Source: Aptenodytes patagonicus (lineage: Eukaryota > Chordata > Aves > Sphenisciformes > Spheniscidae). From it: 64,000 nt of DNA. The position numbers were made by a program, and so were the translations under genes. Positions 24,049 to 34,048 of the stretch are shown here, piece by piece. How positions within the stretch are numbered: position 1 is the stretch's first letter; the number at the start of each line of letters is the position of its first letter. The stretch spans positions 2,232,001 to 2,296,000 of the forward strand of contig NC_134961.1 in assembly GCF_965638725.1 (NCBI RefSeq), read 5' to 3'. A model generated the notes under the pieces. The model was not told the origin of the DNA and searched no databases. It saw only the letters and a program-made list of their open reading frames with translations.

Positions 24049-27000
24049 GTGGTGGCGGTGGTGGCGGTGGCGGGGGGGAGCGGGGCGGCCTGGTGGGGCG
24101 CGGGGCGGGCGGGCGCTGACCGCTGTCCCCGCTGTGCCCGCAGGGTGAGCCGGTTCTGCCCGCAGTGCGGGCGCGGCGTGGAGCCCGCCTTCCGCTTCTG
24201 CCCGGCCTGCGGCGGGAGGCTGCCCCCGCCGCTGCGGGAGGAGGAGACGGAGCAGACAGCGCCGGCCCCGCCGCAGCAGCGTGCCCGGAGCCCCGCGGCC
24301 TCCCCGCGGGCTGCCCCAGGCCGTCCCTCCGTCGCAGCGAGGCCCAGCTCCCGCTCGCCCCGCAAGGCGCGGCCCGGCCCGGCGGTGCCGCTCCCGGTGG
24401 AGGCGGTCCTGACGGACCAGGGCAGCAGGCAGTGGAGGCTGGTCCGGCTCCTGGAGCAGGGCGGCTGCGGGCTGATGTACGAAGGTGCTGTGGGGTCCGG
24501 GGCGGGCGGGAGTCCCGGGAGCGGGGCCGGCCTTCCCGGGAGCCGGGGGGAGGAGAGAGGTGGGCAGGGGCCGGGGTCAGGGCGGGCAGGAGCAGGCCCC
24601 GCTGCGGGCACTGCGTGTCCCCGGACCTTGGAGCAGACACCTCGCAGGGGCCCGCAGCCGCTGGCGGTGTTCGGTGGCGGCTGTCGGGACGTCCCTAAAC
24701 CGCCAGAGTCCACCGGGAACAGGCGGTGCGGAGGCGGTGACGCTCTGCGGCTGTCCTGTGGGATGGCAGTGACCGGCTGGCCCACGGGGTCTGGCGTTCC
24801 CACGCTGGGCATCCCAGCGTGGATGTTAGCGCTAGCCTAAGATTGAGCCGAGGCTGGGCTGCTCTGTTACTTGACGAAATGCCCATCGTTGGGGGCCATG
24901 CTTCCTCTTTGGTTTTTAGGTACAAAACCTAAATGCTGCTGGCGCCGTCCAGGAGTTCCTGTGTTGTAGGTGGTGCCAGTATTGACTAAACGTCAGTTCA
25001 GGATTCTCAGCCTGTTTTGGGGGCCAAAAGAAAGCAGCTAAATCATCTGGGCTGCTTCTCAGCTGTTCAGTGACTGCTGATCTTCTCTCTCTAGTCTAGT
25101 TGCAAACTTCCAAAGGAAAGGTTTCGATCTTGTTCTCCATTGTTAACTCAGAAGCACTGTTCAGGAGGAATTTTATCCTATTAGTAAGCTTTGCCTGATA
25201 TTTGGCTTTAGTTTCTTTTTAATTACTTTTGCTGTTGTGTAACAAAGTCTGGGCATCCACCTATGTCTTTAAAAAGATGTGATGTTAGAAAAAGAGAAAA
25301 TAAATGTTGTTATTATAGTGGAGGGTGCTTTTTTAGAAACGCCTTTTGGATGACGAGCAGCAGATAACCTGTGTATAGCAGTCGGTCTAAGAGCAGGAGA
25401 AGAGGAACTACCCCAAGGCCAAGTAATGGGTGCAAATCTTTTTGGAGGGGGAAGGCCACATAAAACTCTGACATCCATGCAGAGCAGAAGGGACTCTGGC
25501 ATCTCTTACAGACTCGACAAACTACTAAGTGAGCTGGAGGGAATGCTCAGCAAATGAATTTGGGGGTGCCTTTGAGATTCTACTAATGATTTGTTCTTTA
25601 CATACCACCTTCAAAGCACCCCACTACTGTAGCCATGCCTAGATGCTTCTGTGACTTAAGCAGAGCTGCACTCGAAGCATGTCAGGGGTGCTGTGCTTCT
25701 GGAGCAAGGTAAGAATTATTTTGTAGTAACCTGGGAAGACGCCGTCATGGAGGATGCTTTTACAAAGACCATGTGAAAGAAGCAGAGAATAAGCAAAAGC
25801 CAGCTGCACAGGCTGTGTTTAATGATGCAACTGACACTGCAAGTACCTCTCTTCTGTGCTCCTGTAACCACATCTGTTCCGTCCTTCCGCAGCACAGTCA
25901 GCATCTGGAACCTGTCCTCAAAAGCAAAGATACTCCCTCAAACTTGTGAGTTTTGATCTGTTTGGGTAAGGAATAGTGCATAGTGTACAGTGTCCAGGGC
26001 CCGACCCATTTGGCCTGTATGGCTAAGGGTGTCTGAGGAATTCAGAGAAAGTGGTCACAGAGGCCCCTTCTAGCTTAGGAGGTGGATATAGCTTCCTGAG
26101 AGTGTCATGCTTGGATTTCAGTAGAAGTTGGCTCTTCCGCTACAGGTGTGAAGAAAACAGGTATAAGGATTAAAAAAAGGAAAAGCCTTCATCCCCAAAG
26201 GTTGCCTCTTTGATCCACCGAGCTCCGTAATCTCCAAAACTGAATTTGGTGGTGTAAGGTAGAGATCTTGATTCATTAATGTCAGACCTGCTTTCTTCCT
26301 GTATGGCAAGTGTGCGCGTACCCTGCTGAAGTCTGGGGAAACTGGAGAGGTTAGAATTTGGTGGCTGTGCTGAGGTAGTGTGATGAACCAGCACTGAGAG
26401 ACTCTGTAAGGCCAGAGCACATCTTTAAATCAAACAGTAATTATAGTTGGAGTTCCGAGCCAGCTTTCTAGGCACTTGCCAATAACTTGGGTTCTCCAGA
26501 AACGTGTTATTTCCAGTAATAGATGTTCTGCAATGGAAATTCAGTTGATTTGATTTTCAGTAACTCACAAACCAGAGCAGAAAGACTGTTTTCTTGTCTG
26601 CTGTGGCTCTTGGGGGTTGCTTGTCTGTGGGAAGACCAGTGCCGACTAATGGCCCTGTGGGGGACCTGGTGGTGCCCACCCTTGAAAAGTCCCTCTCCCC
26701 TTTGAGCTGTTTAAGAGGATGGAGAAAGAATACAGTGTTAATGAGAAAAGACAGCTAAGTGCCACAAAATTAGAACCGGTAGGTGGGAAACTATTTGCTT
26801 CTGTACGCAACACGCCCAGCTCTGTTTTGCACCTTTGGCATCTTTTGGCATTTTGCTCGGTAGTCTGGTGGCGCAGCCCAGCCCTTGTGGTTGCAGAGGA
26901 CTGTCGAGTATGATACGGCACACGAGAGCATTTTGGCTCCTGGGTTTGATGGCTCAGGTTGGCTCACCAGGCAAGGTGCAGAATAAAATGTCCTCTGGAA

Positions 27001-30000
27001 CATGGCCGTTTGTGTTGTCTGGAGCCTGCTGATTCTCCAGCTGCCTTGGCCAATTGTGGGTAGGGCCTTTGGAATCAAACCAGCCAGAATATAAAACTGC
27101 TGCCTCCTCCCATGCGTGATAGCATCTGTCCTAAGTTAGCTTGCAGTAGGCTGAATATATATATATACACATGTGTGCGTAGGCAAACACATACATATTG
27201 ACTGTAAACTATATGCATTTCAGGTCACTCAATAACAGCGGTAGTGAAAGGGCAGTAATGCTTGCTGATTGTAAGATGTCAGCACACTACCCAGGGACTT
27301 GAATGTCACCAATACAGACTTTCTGACTTGTCTCGCTTTCTGACGGCTAGAATAAAATGTTACAGTTCTTTGTTGCAACTTGCCTGTTTGCAGAAATAAC
27401 CTCATCTGTGTTGTGGATAAGGTCACCTCTGGCTCCTTTTAAAATAATAGCTTTGGGACTAGAGCTCGCTCTAGGTTGCCAGATGGTCTGCATCGTCTAG
27501 ATGCTTTTAACCCACAGACAGTTCTAAGTGGTAGTGCTTGAAATGTCCAACGTGAGACAGCCGCTCCCTTGTTCTGTGCTGATGCTCAGAGTTTATGTGG
27601 TTCTTAGGCACAGCATTAGTGAACCAAAAGACCTGCCAGAGTTCTCAGCTCTGTTGCTGATATTTTTTTTTGGGGGGGGGGGGGGAGGGGGTTGTTGCTT
27701 TCTTTAAAATGAGTAGTGAAGGTCTTGTAGCAGTCTTGCCCAAGTTTCCCTTTGTAGCAGGGTGTGTGTGGCTGAAGTAATGCTCCTCCTTCCTTTTCCC
27801 TTTAGGATGTCAAAGATGGCAAGATCTACAATGAACAGAACTTCTTCCAGCGAGCTGCGAAGGCAGGCACAGGTTGGTGCTTCTTGGAAGGGCAAGGACT
27901 AGGCTGCTTGTTAGGAAAACTGGCCTCCCTCTCTCATCGGTTACGTGAGTCTCTCGGAAGGCCAGACTAGAATAGACTAATTCACTGCTTGGTTGGTGCC
28001 AGAGTGCTGAGAAGTTTGGCCAAGAGCCTGCTCTCCCAGGCGCCTCTGTGTACATTTAGGACGCTGCAGTATTGGCGTTTTGAAGCTTTCTTGCTCTTCC
28101 CATGCTTTGTCTTGACCTCACTGGTGGCTGTTTGGCCCTGCAGCCTGACCTGCCTTGGCTCTCTCTCCTGTGCCCCTTCCATGGGTGTCTCCGTCAGCTG
28201 CTGTCTGGTATTTACGCCATTGACCCAGAAGCCTGAGCAAGAGCAAAGCTGACCAGAAAACATGGGCAGGTGTTTGAGGAGGGGTGACAGAGGAATTCAC
28301 GTCAAACTTGCACTTCTGGGAGGACTGTAAAAATCTGCTGCTCCATCCCTCTCTCTCTCTGCCCCCTTCTTCTTTTACCTAGCCCTATAGCAATCACGTG
28401 CCTCAGCCTGCTCTGGTATTTCCAGCATCCTTTGTCTTATTCTTGCTCTGCAGTGCTATGTGCGTTGACATGCCAATACCCCAGCACATCAGGCTGGTAT
28501 TTCTGGGACAGAATCAGTACGAGAGAGGCTTCCTGCTGTGAGCTGCCCAGGGCAGAGCAGGCCTTCGGAGAAAGGGCATCCCTGACTGAGCTCCTTCGTT
28601 CTGGAGCTCCTTATCAGCGTCTGCCACACTGTCCTCTTCTCTCCCCTTCTAGTGGAGAAGTGGAAGAAGTGGCACTCTGTGCCGTTGCTGGGAATCCCCA
28701 ATTGTGTTGGCTTTGGACTGCATGCAGATAGCTACAGGTGAGGTGACTCTGCGAAGGGCGCAGCTGAGCTCTTTTGTTCAGAACTGCCATCTTCTTGGGC
28801 TTTCCCTCTTCTCTCCTTGCTGTCTGCTATTCCTTTTCTCGTCCCCTGGGCTCCTAACCTTATGCGCTGCTCCTATCTCATTTATTAACAAATGGTTTGC
28901 CTCTCATTATCCTGTTTCCTTCAGTCCTTGTGTTGCTGGTGAAGTCATTGCTTTTGCTGCTTCTGCCCCTCAGGCCAGGGGACACCTTATTCCTGCCTTT
29001 TAAGCTTAACACAAAGGGGAGACTCAGGCTGTATATCTGCAACACACGATCAGCACGTCTCTCCTTTTCAAGTTTTCTGTTATCAGAAGTTGAGGAGATG
29101 TTTGCCCAGGTCAACTTGGAGTTGAAGGGGGGTCTAATCCAGGTGGATCGCTTGACAAGTCTCTGTTGCAGGGTTTCCAAATCAGGTAGGTACTGCTATG
29201 AACTAAATCCTTGTCTCTTGTAGGTTTTTGGTGTTCTCTGACTTAGGGCGAACTCTTCAGTCCGTCCTGAATGATAGCTTACACCTGCTGAGGGAGAAGG
29301 CAGCTTTTCAGATTGTAGTCCGGCTGGTATGTAGAGAACCAATACTTTCTAAGAGACTTTTTCAGAAAAGACCTATAACTTTCTTCTGGATCTTTCAGAG
29401 GTGTTTTAAAGCTGATCCAGGGGGTTGGCTGGGGTCTCTAAGTAGCATCTCTTGAGCCTGTTGTAAACTTGAATAGCATCTTTTGAGCAATATGTCACCT
29501 CAAAGGAATTTGGGGTAAGGAGAATGAGAGAAACCTGACACTTGAAAATTAGAGGCTGTGAGACATGGTGCTTTTTGTGCTCCTCCACACAGCTGCGGGG
29601 AGCTGGGGAGGGTCCAGCTTGGTGATAGCCAGGGTGCTGAAGGACTCTGCGTGGTTCTGATATGCTCGCTTCTTCTGCTTACTCCTAGCTAGACTGCCTG
29701 GAGTACATTCATGAAAACGAGTACGTGCATGGGGACATCACGGCTGAGAACATCTATTTGAACCCAGCAGACCTCACACAGGTAGGGAGCGGGAGCAGTG
29801 CTGCGAGGAAATGGCAGTGAAGGTGGGCTTGTGAAATGGGGTAGAGCCACACCCGGGTTCCTGCTGCTGGGCAGGGGAGCAGTGCAGTCTGTGCAGTGCT
29901 CAAGCAGGTGCTGTGGTGCAGGATCGCAGGCTACGCTGTAAGCAGAATTCACACCCCGCGCACGCTCAGGTGCGTGCTTCCTGATGTCTTCTAGGTGACC

Positions 30001-31976
30001 CTAGCAGGCTATTGCTTTGCGTTCCGTTACTGCCCAGGAGGGAAGCACGTGGCTCAGCGCGAAGGCAGCAGGACCCCTCATGAAGGCACGATAGAGTTTA
30101 TCAGTCTGGACAGTCACAAGGGAGCAGGTGAGTCTCTGTTTCTGACACAAGCCAGCAAAGCTCAGCTAGAGCTGTTACTGTGGCAGTGCTCTCTGGAGCT
30201 AGGGCTCCCTGCTGGCATTTCTGTTATGGCTGCTTTCCAGGCATTCACATGCATCTGGAACCAAGTTCCTATTTGGGCTGTTTACTCTTGCCTCTCTCTG
30301 GGCTGCTGTGTTGGGACTTGCCAGGTCACTCAGCGACTGCAGCAAGAGGTGCAGGGATGTTCCTGCGCCATCTGGAGCCTTGGCTACTGCAGGCGTGCGA
30401 GGAATAGAAAACAGGGCCGCTTTGCGCTGGCTTAGCAGGGATCTGTTTCAAGCCAGACTGGATCCCTGCCCAAAACAGATTTGCAGCAGGCTCTGCTCTG
30501 ACCTTGCAGCAATGAGAGCTGGAAAGGCATTTAAATTAGCCAGTTCCTCTGCTGGTTGGGATGTGACTGTTCTCTCCCAGTATTCAGACTGGACGAATCT
30601 TCCTCCAGAGGCTGGGAGGTGATTCCTCAACTGTGAGAGTCAGCAGGCTCCCAGAGGTATTGATATCCTAGAGCACGTCTTAATGAAGCTCTTGCATTTC
30701 TTCACTTCTGCCCTTTAGGCTTTTGCCCCTTCATGAGGCTGCCTGTTTTACAGAAGGGGCACCTCAAATAGAGACTTCCAAGGTTGTGCAAGGAGTGCTG
30801 GAGTCCTTACTTGCCTTTGGAGGAGAGGTGCTAGCCTGGGCCTCTTCTGAGATGGCTCCCAAACTCTGTGTTTTTTCACACGTGAATATCTCTTCCTTCT
30901 CATCAGGACCATCTCGCCGGAGTGACTTGCAATCTCTGGGCTACTGTCTTCTGAAATGGCTCTGTGGCTTCTTGCCCTGGTCTGATGAACTGGACAAAGT
31001 AGAAACTGTGGTGGAAAAGAAGGAAAAGTAGGAGAAATCATCTACTCTTTTGGGAAATGCTGAGCGGAAAACAGTGAGGGAGGTTTTGTGACTGAAGAGA
31101 AATCACTCGGCCATAGTACACTATTGGGATGTGGGTAAATCCCACTGTAAAGGTTGAGCCTGGCCAAAGGGTGTTTGATGAACCTTGATTTCTGCTCCAT
31201 TCAGAATGTGGCCATCTGAATTCAGCTTTTTGGTTTCTTTTGCCCCTATTGCCAAAGACAGGCTGTTCAGGTGCCTGCTCCATTGCTTCTCATCTGACAG
31301 CACTCTGCACTGCTTATTCCAGGTACAAAGGGGATGTGATATGCCTTCTCCGGCTGTGCTTCAGGCAGAGATCCATTCCAGGTATGGGCTTGCTCTCTGT
31401 GACAGTGGGACTTGGGGAAGGAGGATTGACTGTACCTGAAGCTAGAACCTTCTCTGTGCTGGGGTGCTAGTCCAGGATGGCTTCCACTGGTGACGGTGAC
31501 CAAGCATTGCATGGACTGGCTGACAGGCTCCTCCTGTGAACAAATTCCTTGTTTTCTTTACCCATTTTCTGTATTCATGAGCCTTGCTAAAGAGGCAAGT
31601 GTTCTGGTGGCTTTAAAAATGCAACATTTGAGGCTGGAGGTCATTTCCCCGTCCTGTCTTTGAGCTTCACATTAGTCTTTGGTTTTGTTTTCCGCTCTCT
31701 GTGGCTGGCCAAGGTAGGTGGGTGAACTGTCTACAGGGAGAGCAGTCCGAGGCGGCCATTTGGCAGCTTTGTAAGGACAACTGGTGTTGCTGTGCTGCTC
31801 CATGCAGTGATGTTCCTTGCTTTGCAGATGCCCTACAGAGCTACCTGCAGCAAGTAATGGCACTAGAGTATGAGGAGAAGCCTGACTATGAAGCCCTGCG
31901 GCAGCTCTTCAAGAAGCCACTGGAAAAAGCGAAAGCTTCAGCTTATGACTCTGTGGATGTCAAAATGGTGCCCTAA
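23954..31976 (+). CDS. VRK3: VRK3, vaccinia-related kinase 3 (pseudokinase), complete, 11 coding exons
   Basis: VRK3 is a nuclear pseudokinase; the mammalian protein binds and activates the phosphatase VHR (DUSP3) and so dampens ERK. Exons: 23954-24048, 24144-24484, 25893-25945, 27806-27872, 28653-28737, 29224-29326, 29689-29781, 29995-30127, 30907-31027, 31323-31381 and 31828-31976. The sum is 1299 nt, 432 residues (human 474). An N-terminal zinc ribbon (Cys 37, 40, 51, 54) is followed by a Pro/Arg/Ser-rich linker, then the kinase-like fold. Kinase motifs: Gly-rich loop QGGCG (137-141), beta-3 Lys162 in SLKL, HGD at 262-264 with Asn269, and GYC at 284-286 in place of the metal-binding D-Y/F-G. 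The C-terminus ends in MVP as in human VRK3. The gene lies between ABCA3 and CCNF, tail to tail with CCNF. The first exon is the least certain part. Confidence 0.95.
24144..24484 (+). CDS. VRK3: VRK3 coding exon 2 (zinc ribbon, linker, Gly-rich loop)
   Basis: Acceptor GTGCCCGCAG, exit phase 1 at GAAG with donor GTGCTG. It encodes FCPQCG and FCPACG zinc knuckles, a basic Pro/Ser linker with SRSPRKAR, then the first kinase strand and QGGCGLMYE. Confidence 0.9.
25893..25945 (+). CDS. VRK3: VRK3 coding exon 3 (53 nt, carries beta-3 lysine)
   Basis: A short exon: acceptor CTTCCGCAG, donor GTGAGT. It completes the split Ala codon and encodes residues 146-163, ending [10 protein letters not shown]; human VRK3 has PQKQKFSLKLD at this place. 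Lys162 is the ATP-site lysine equivalent. Confidence 0.9.
27663..27692. repeat. Poly-T / poly-G homopolymer junction
   Basis: A T run followed by a G run of about 14 in a VRK3 intron; a likely place for assembly length errors. Confidence 0.85.
27806..27872 (+). CDS. VRK3: VRK3 coding exon 4
   Basis: Acceptor CCCTTTAG, donor GTTGGT, exit phase 1. It encodes [19 protein letters not shown], the helix-C region typical of VRK proteins. Confidence 0.95.
28653..28737 (+). CDS. VRK3: VRK3 coding exon 5
   Basis: Acceptor CCTTCTAG, donor GTGAGG, exit phase 2. It encodes [18 protein letters not shown], then [10 protein letters not shown], a VRK-family signature. Confidence 0.95.
29224..29326 (+). CDS. 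VRK3: VRK3 coding exon 6
   Basis: Acceptor CTTGTAG, donor GTATGT, exit phase 0. It encodes [17 protein letters not shown] and the following helix; the equivalent of the hinge and helix D region. Confidence 0.95.
29689..29781 (+). CDS. VRK3: VRK3 coding exon 7 (catalytic loop)
   Basis: Acceptor CTCCTAG, donor GTAGGG; 31 codons (249-279). It contains [17 protein letters not shown]. The loop Asp264 is present in the HGD motif. Confidence 0.96.
29995..30127 (+). CDS. VRK3: VRK3 coding exon 8 (DFG-equivalent and activation region)
   Basis: Acceptor CTTCTAG, donor GTGAGT, exit phase 1. It encodes [19 protein letters not shown] and [15 protein letters not shown]. The DFG-position Asp is Gly284. 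Confidence 0.96.
30907..31027 (+). CDS. VRK3: VRK3 coding exon 9
   Basis: Acceptor TCATCAG, donor GTAGGA, exit phase 2. It encodes [19 protein letters not shown] and a Lys/Glu-rich helix. Confidence 0.95.
31323..31381 (+). CDS. VRK3: VRK3 coding exon 10
   Basis: Acceptor TTATTCCAG, donor GTATGG, exit phase 1. It encodes [20 protein letters not shown]. It is less similar to human VRK3 than its neighbours, but phases fit on both sides. Confidence 0.85.
31828..31976 (+). CDS. VRK3: VRK3 coding exon 11 (C-terminus and stop)
   Basis: Acceptor GCTTTGCAG. It encodes [20 protein letters not shown] and ends VKMVP then TAA at 31974-31976. GTAAGT follows immediately, so the stop codon is the last codon of the exon. 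Confidence 0.95.
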
Positions 31977-33704
31977 GTAAGTGCCAGTAGTTTAGACTGC
32001 AGCAGCACAAAGCGCTTGTCCCCCTGTACTGCTGGGAGCACAGGAGCAGCACAGTGCTGCTGACCCGCTCGTGGGGTGCGGCAGGCAGCAGTCGGGAGGT
32101 GAGGACAGAGCAGGGTGGTCTGTGAAATCTCTCCCAGTGAAACCTAGGGGCTCTTCCTGACACGTGGAGGGAGCACTGGCCCTTCAGCATTCCCTATTAA
32201 GAGATCAGTCCAGTGCTACGCAAAGCCAGGCTTAGCCTGTGTTACAGCATATGTTTCCTCAATTTTTTTCTGGAAATACTTGTCATAGAATCATAGAATC
32301 ATTGAGGTTGGAAAAGACCTCTAAGATCATCGAGTCCAACCATCAACCCAACACCACCAGGCCCACTAAACCATGTCCCTAAGCACCTCATCTACTCGTC
32401 TTTTAAATACCTCCAGGGATGGGGACTCAACCACTTCCCTGGGCAGCCTGTTCCAATGTTTCACCACTCTTTCAGTAAAGAAATTTTTCCTTACATCCAA
32501 TCTAAACCTCCCCTGCCGCAACTTGAGGCCATTTCCTCTCGTCCTATCGCTTGTTACTTCGGAGAAAAGACCAACACCCACCTCGCTACAACCTCCTTTC
32601 AGGTAGTTGTAGAGAGCGATGAGGTCTCCCCTCAGCCTCCTTTTCTCCAGGCTGAACAGTCCCAGTTCCCTCAGCCGCTCCTCATAAGACTTGTGCTCCA
32701 GACCCCTCACCAGCCTCGTTGCCCTTCTCTGGACACGCTCCAGCACCTCAATGTCCTTCTTGTAGTGAGGGGCCCAAAACTGAACACAGTATTCGAGGTG
32801 CGGCCTCACCAGGGCCGAGTACAGGGGCACAATCACTTCCCTACTCCTACTGGCCACACTATTTCTGATACAGGCCAGGATGCCATTGGCCTTCTTGGCC
32901 GCCTGGGCACACTGCCGGCTCATGTTCAGCCGGCTGTCGACCAGCACCCCCAGGTCCTTTTCCGCCAGGCAGCTTTCCAGCCACTCTTCCCCAAGCCTGT
33001 AGCGCTGCATGGGGTTGTTGTGGCCGAAGTGCAGGACCCGGCACTTGGCCTTGTTGAACCTCATACAGTTGGCCTGGGCCCATCCATCCAGCCTGTCCAG
33101 GTCCCTCTGCAGAGCCTTCCTACCCTCGAGCAGATCAACACTCCCACCCAACTTGGTGTCGTCTGCAAACTTACTGAGGGTGCACTCAATCCCCTCATCC
33201 AGATCATCAATAAAGATATTAAACAAGACCGGCCCCAGTACTGAGCCCTGGGGAACACCGCTCGTGACCGGCCGCCAACTGGATGTCCTTGGAGGAATAC
33301 AACAAGGGTTAATAAAGCAAAGGCTGAACGGTCTGCAGGGGTGTGGAGGAGCTAACAAAATGCAGACTGATGCAATCTGGCCCTTTTTTCATTTTTTTTA
33401 GAACTGAGGCCCTGGGCTGTATCTTTTGCTTTTCCTTTTCAGGAAGTAGATGTAGTTCTGGTTCTGTTGCCTTGGGCAACAGTGGTGGCTCCCTAGGCCC
33501 AGGTGCTCTGTTTTATCCATGAGGCACCTCCAAGATTGAGGCTTGATAGAGACAGATCTGGATTTAGGCCAGGGCTGCATCAGCCAGGGCCACTGGATTA
33601 AGCAGCAAGCCCCAGGTGATGAGGAGCAAGCTCCATCTTCCTAATTTACTCTTCCTGGGAAGGAACTGAACTGATTAATGTTCCTACTTTGTGCCTTCTT
33701 TCAG
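31977..33704 (+). other. VRK3: Intron in the VRK3 3' UTR
   Basis: Starts with a perfect GTAAGT directly after the stop codon and ends at CTTCTTTCAG before 33705. It contains the 1-kb antisense CR1. If it is not spliced, AATAAA at 33311-33316 could end a longer transcript. Confidence 0.6.
32283..33282 (-). mobile_element. CR1 LINE, 5'-truncated, with an open reverse-transcriptase C-terminal frame
   Basis: On the minus strand the frame reads [29 protein letters not shown] (catalytic F-x-D-D box) and then the CR1 C-terminal domain, about 300 codons with no stop, ending EVLRDMV at 32366. The 3' end is the CR1 terminal octamer repeat (ATTCTATGA on the minus strand, read as TCATAGAAT on the plus strand). 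No clear target-site duplication. It is truncated before the N-terminal RT and endonuclease. It lies antisense in the VRK3 3' UTR intron. The intact frame suggests a fairly young copy. Confidence 0.95.
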
Positions 33705-34048
33705 ATCGAGAAAACTTGCACAGGAAGAGTTAAAAGCTTTCTGCAGTGTGTGGCCTTTCCCACAGATATTTAACTTTTACCTACCTGTTTTAGAACTGAG
33801 AGAGGTTTTTATAAGTGTTTTCTTCCAATTTTAATATGACCTAATGCTGAATTTTGAGCCACTGCTGTAACAAGTTAACGTGAAGACACTCCTGCATGGC
33901 AAGTCCTTGTAAGCAGTAGCTGGAGAACGGCAGTGTCGCCACTGGGAGAAGGGTGAAGCCTGGCACAGAAAAACTAAATCAGGGATTTTTTTTTTTTAAC
34001 TACAGTAGCATTACATAGTTTTGTAATAAACTTTGTGGACAAGCACCC
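33705..34048 (+). other. VRK3: VRK3 terminal 3' UTR exon
   Basis: Follows a strong acceptor and has no long reading frame. It ends shortly after the AATAAA at 34025-34030. The cleavage position is approximate. Confidence 0.6.
34025..34030 (+). terminator. VRK3: VRK3 polyadenylation signal AATAAA
   Basis: Canonical AATAAA in the VRK3 direction at the end of the predicted UTR exon. Confidence 0.7.

Larger units (their letters stand above)
23450..24680 (+). promoter_or_regulatory. VRK3: VRK3 CpG-island promoter with paired NRF1-like sites
   Basis: Dense CpG sequence covering the predicted first exon. TGCGCATGCGC at 23833-23843 and GCGCATGCGC at 23867-23876 are near-perfect NRF1 palindromes about 80-120 bp before the predicted ATG. 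A (GCCTGC)n / (TCCTGC)n hexamer repeat lies at about 23500-23540. Confidence 0.7.

Noticed and set aside
23385-24812. Minus-strand ORFs of 475 and 396 codons with (QE)n and (QA)n repeats
   Set aside because: They are antisense to the VRK3 promoter and first exons; the repeats come from a GCCTGC hexamer in a CpG island.
32456-33244. Plus-strand 262-codon ORF over the CR1
   Set aside because: It is the shadow of the real CR1 RT frame on the minus strand.
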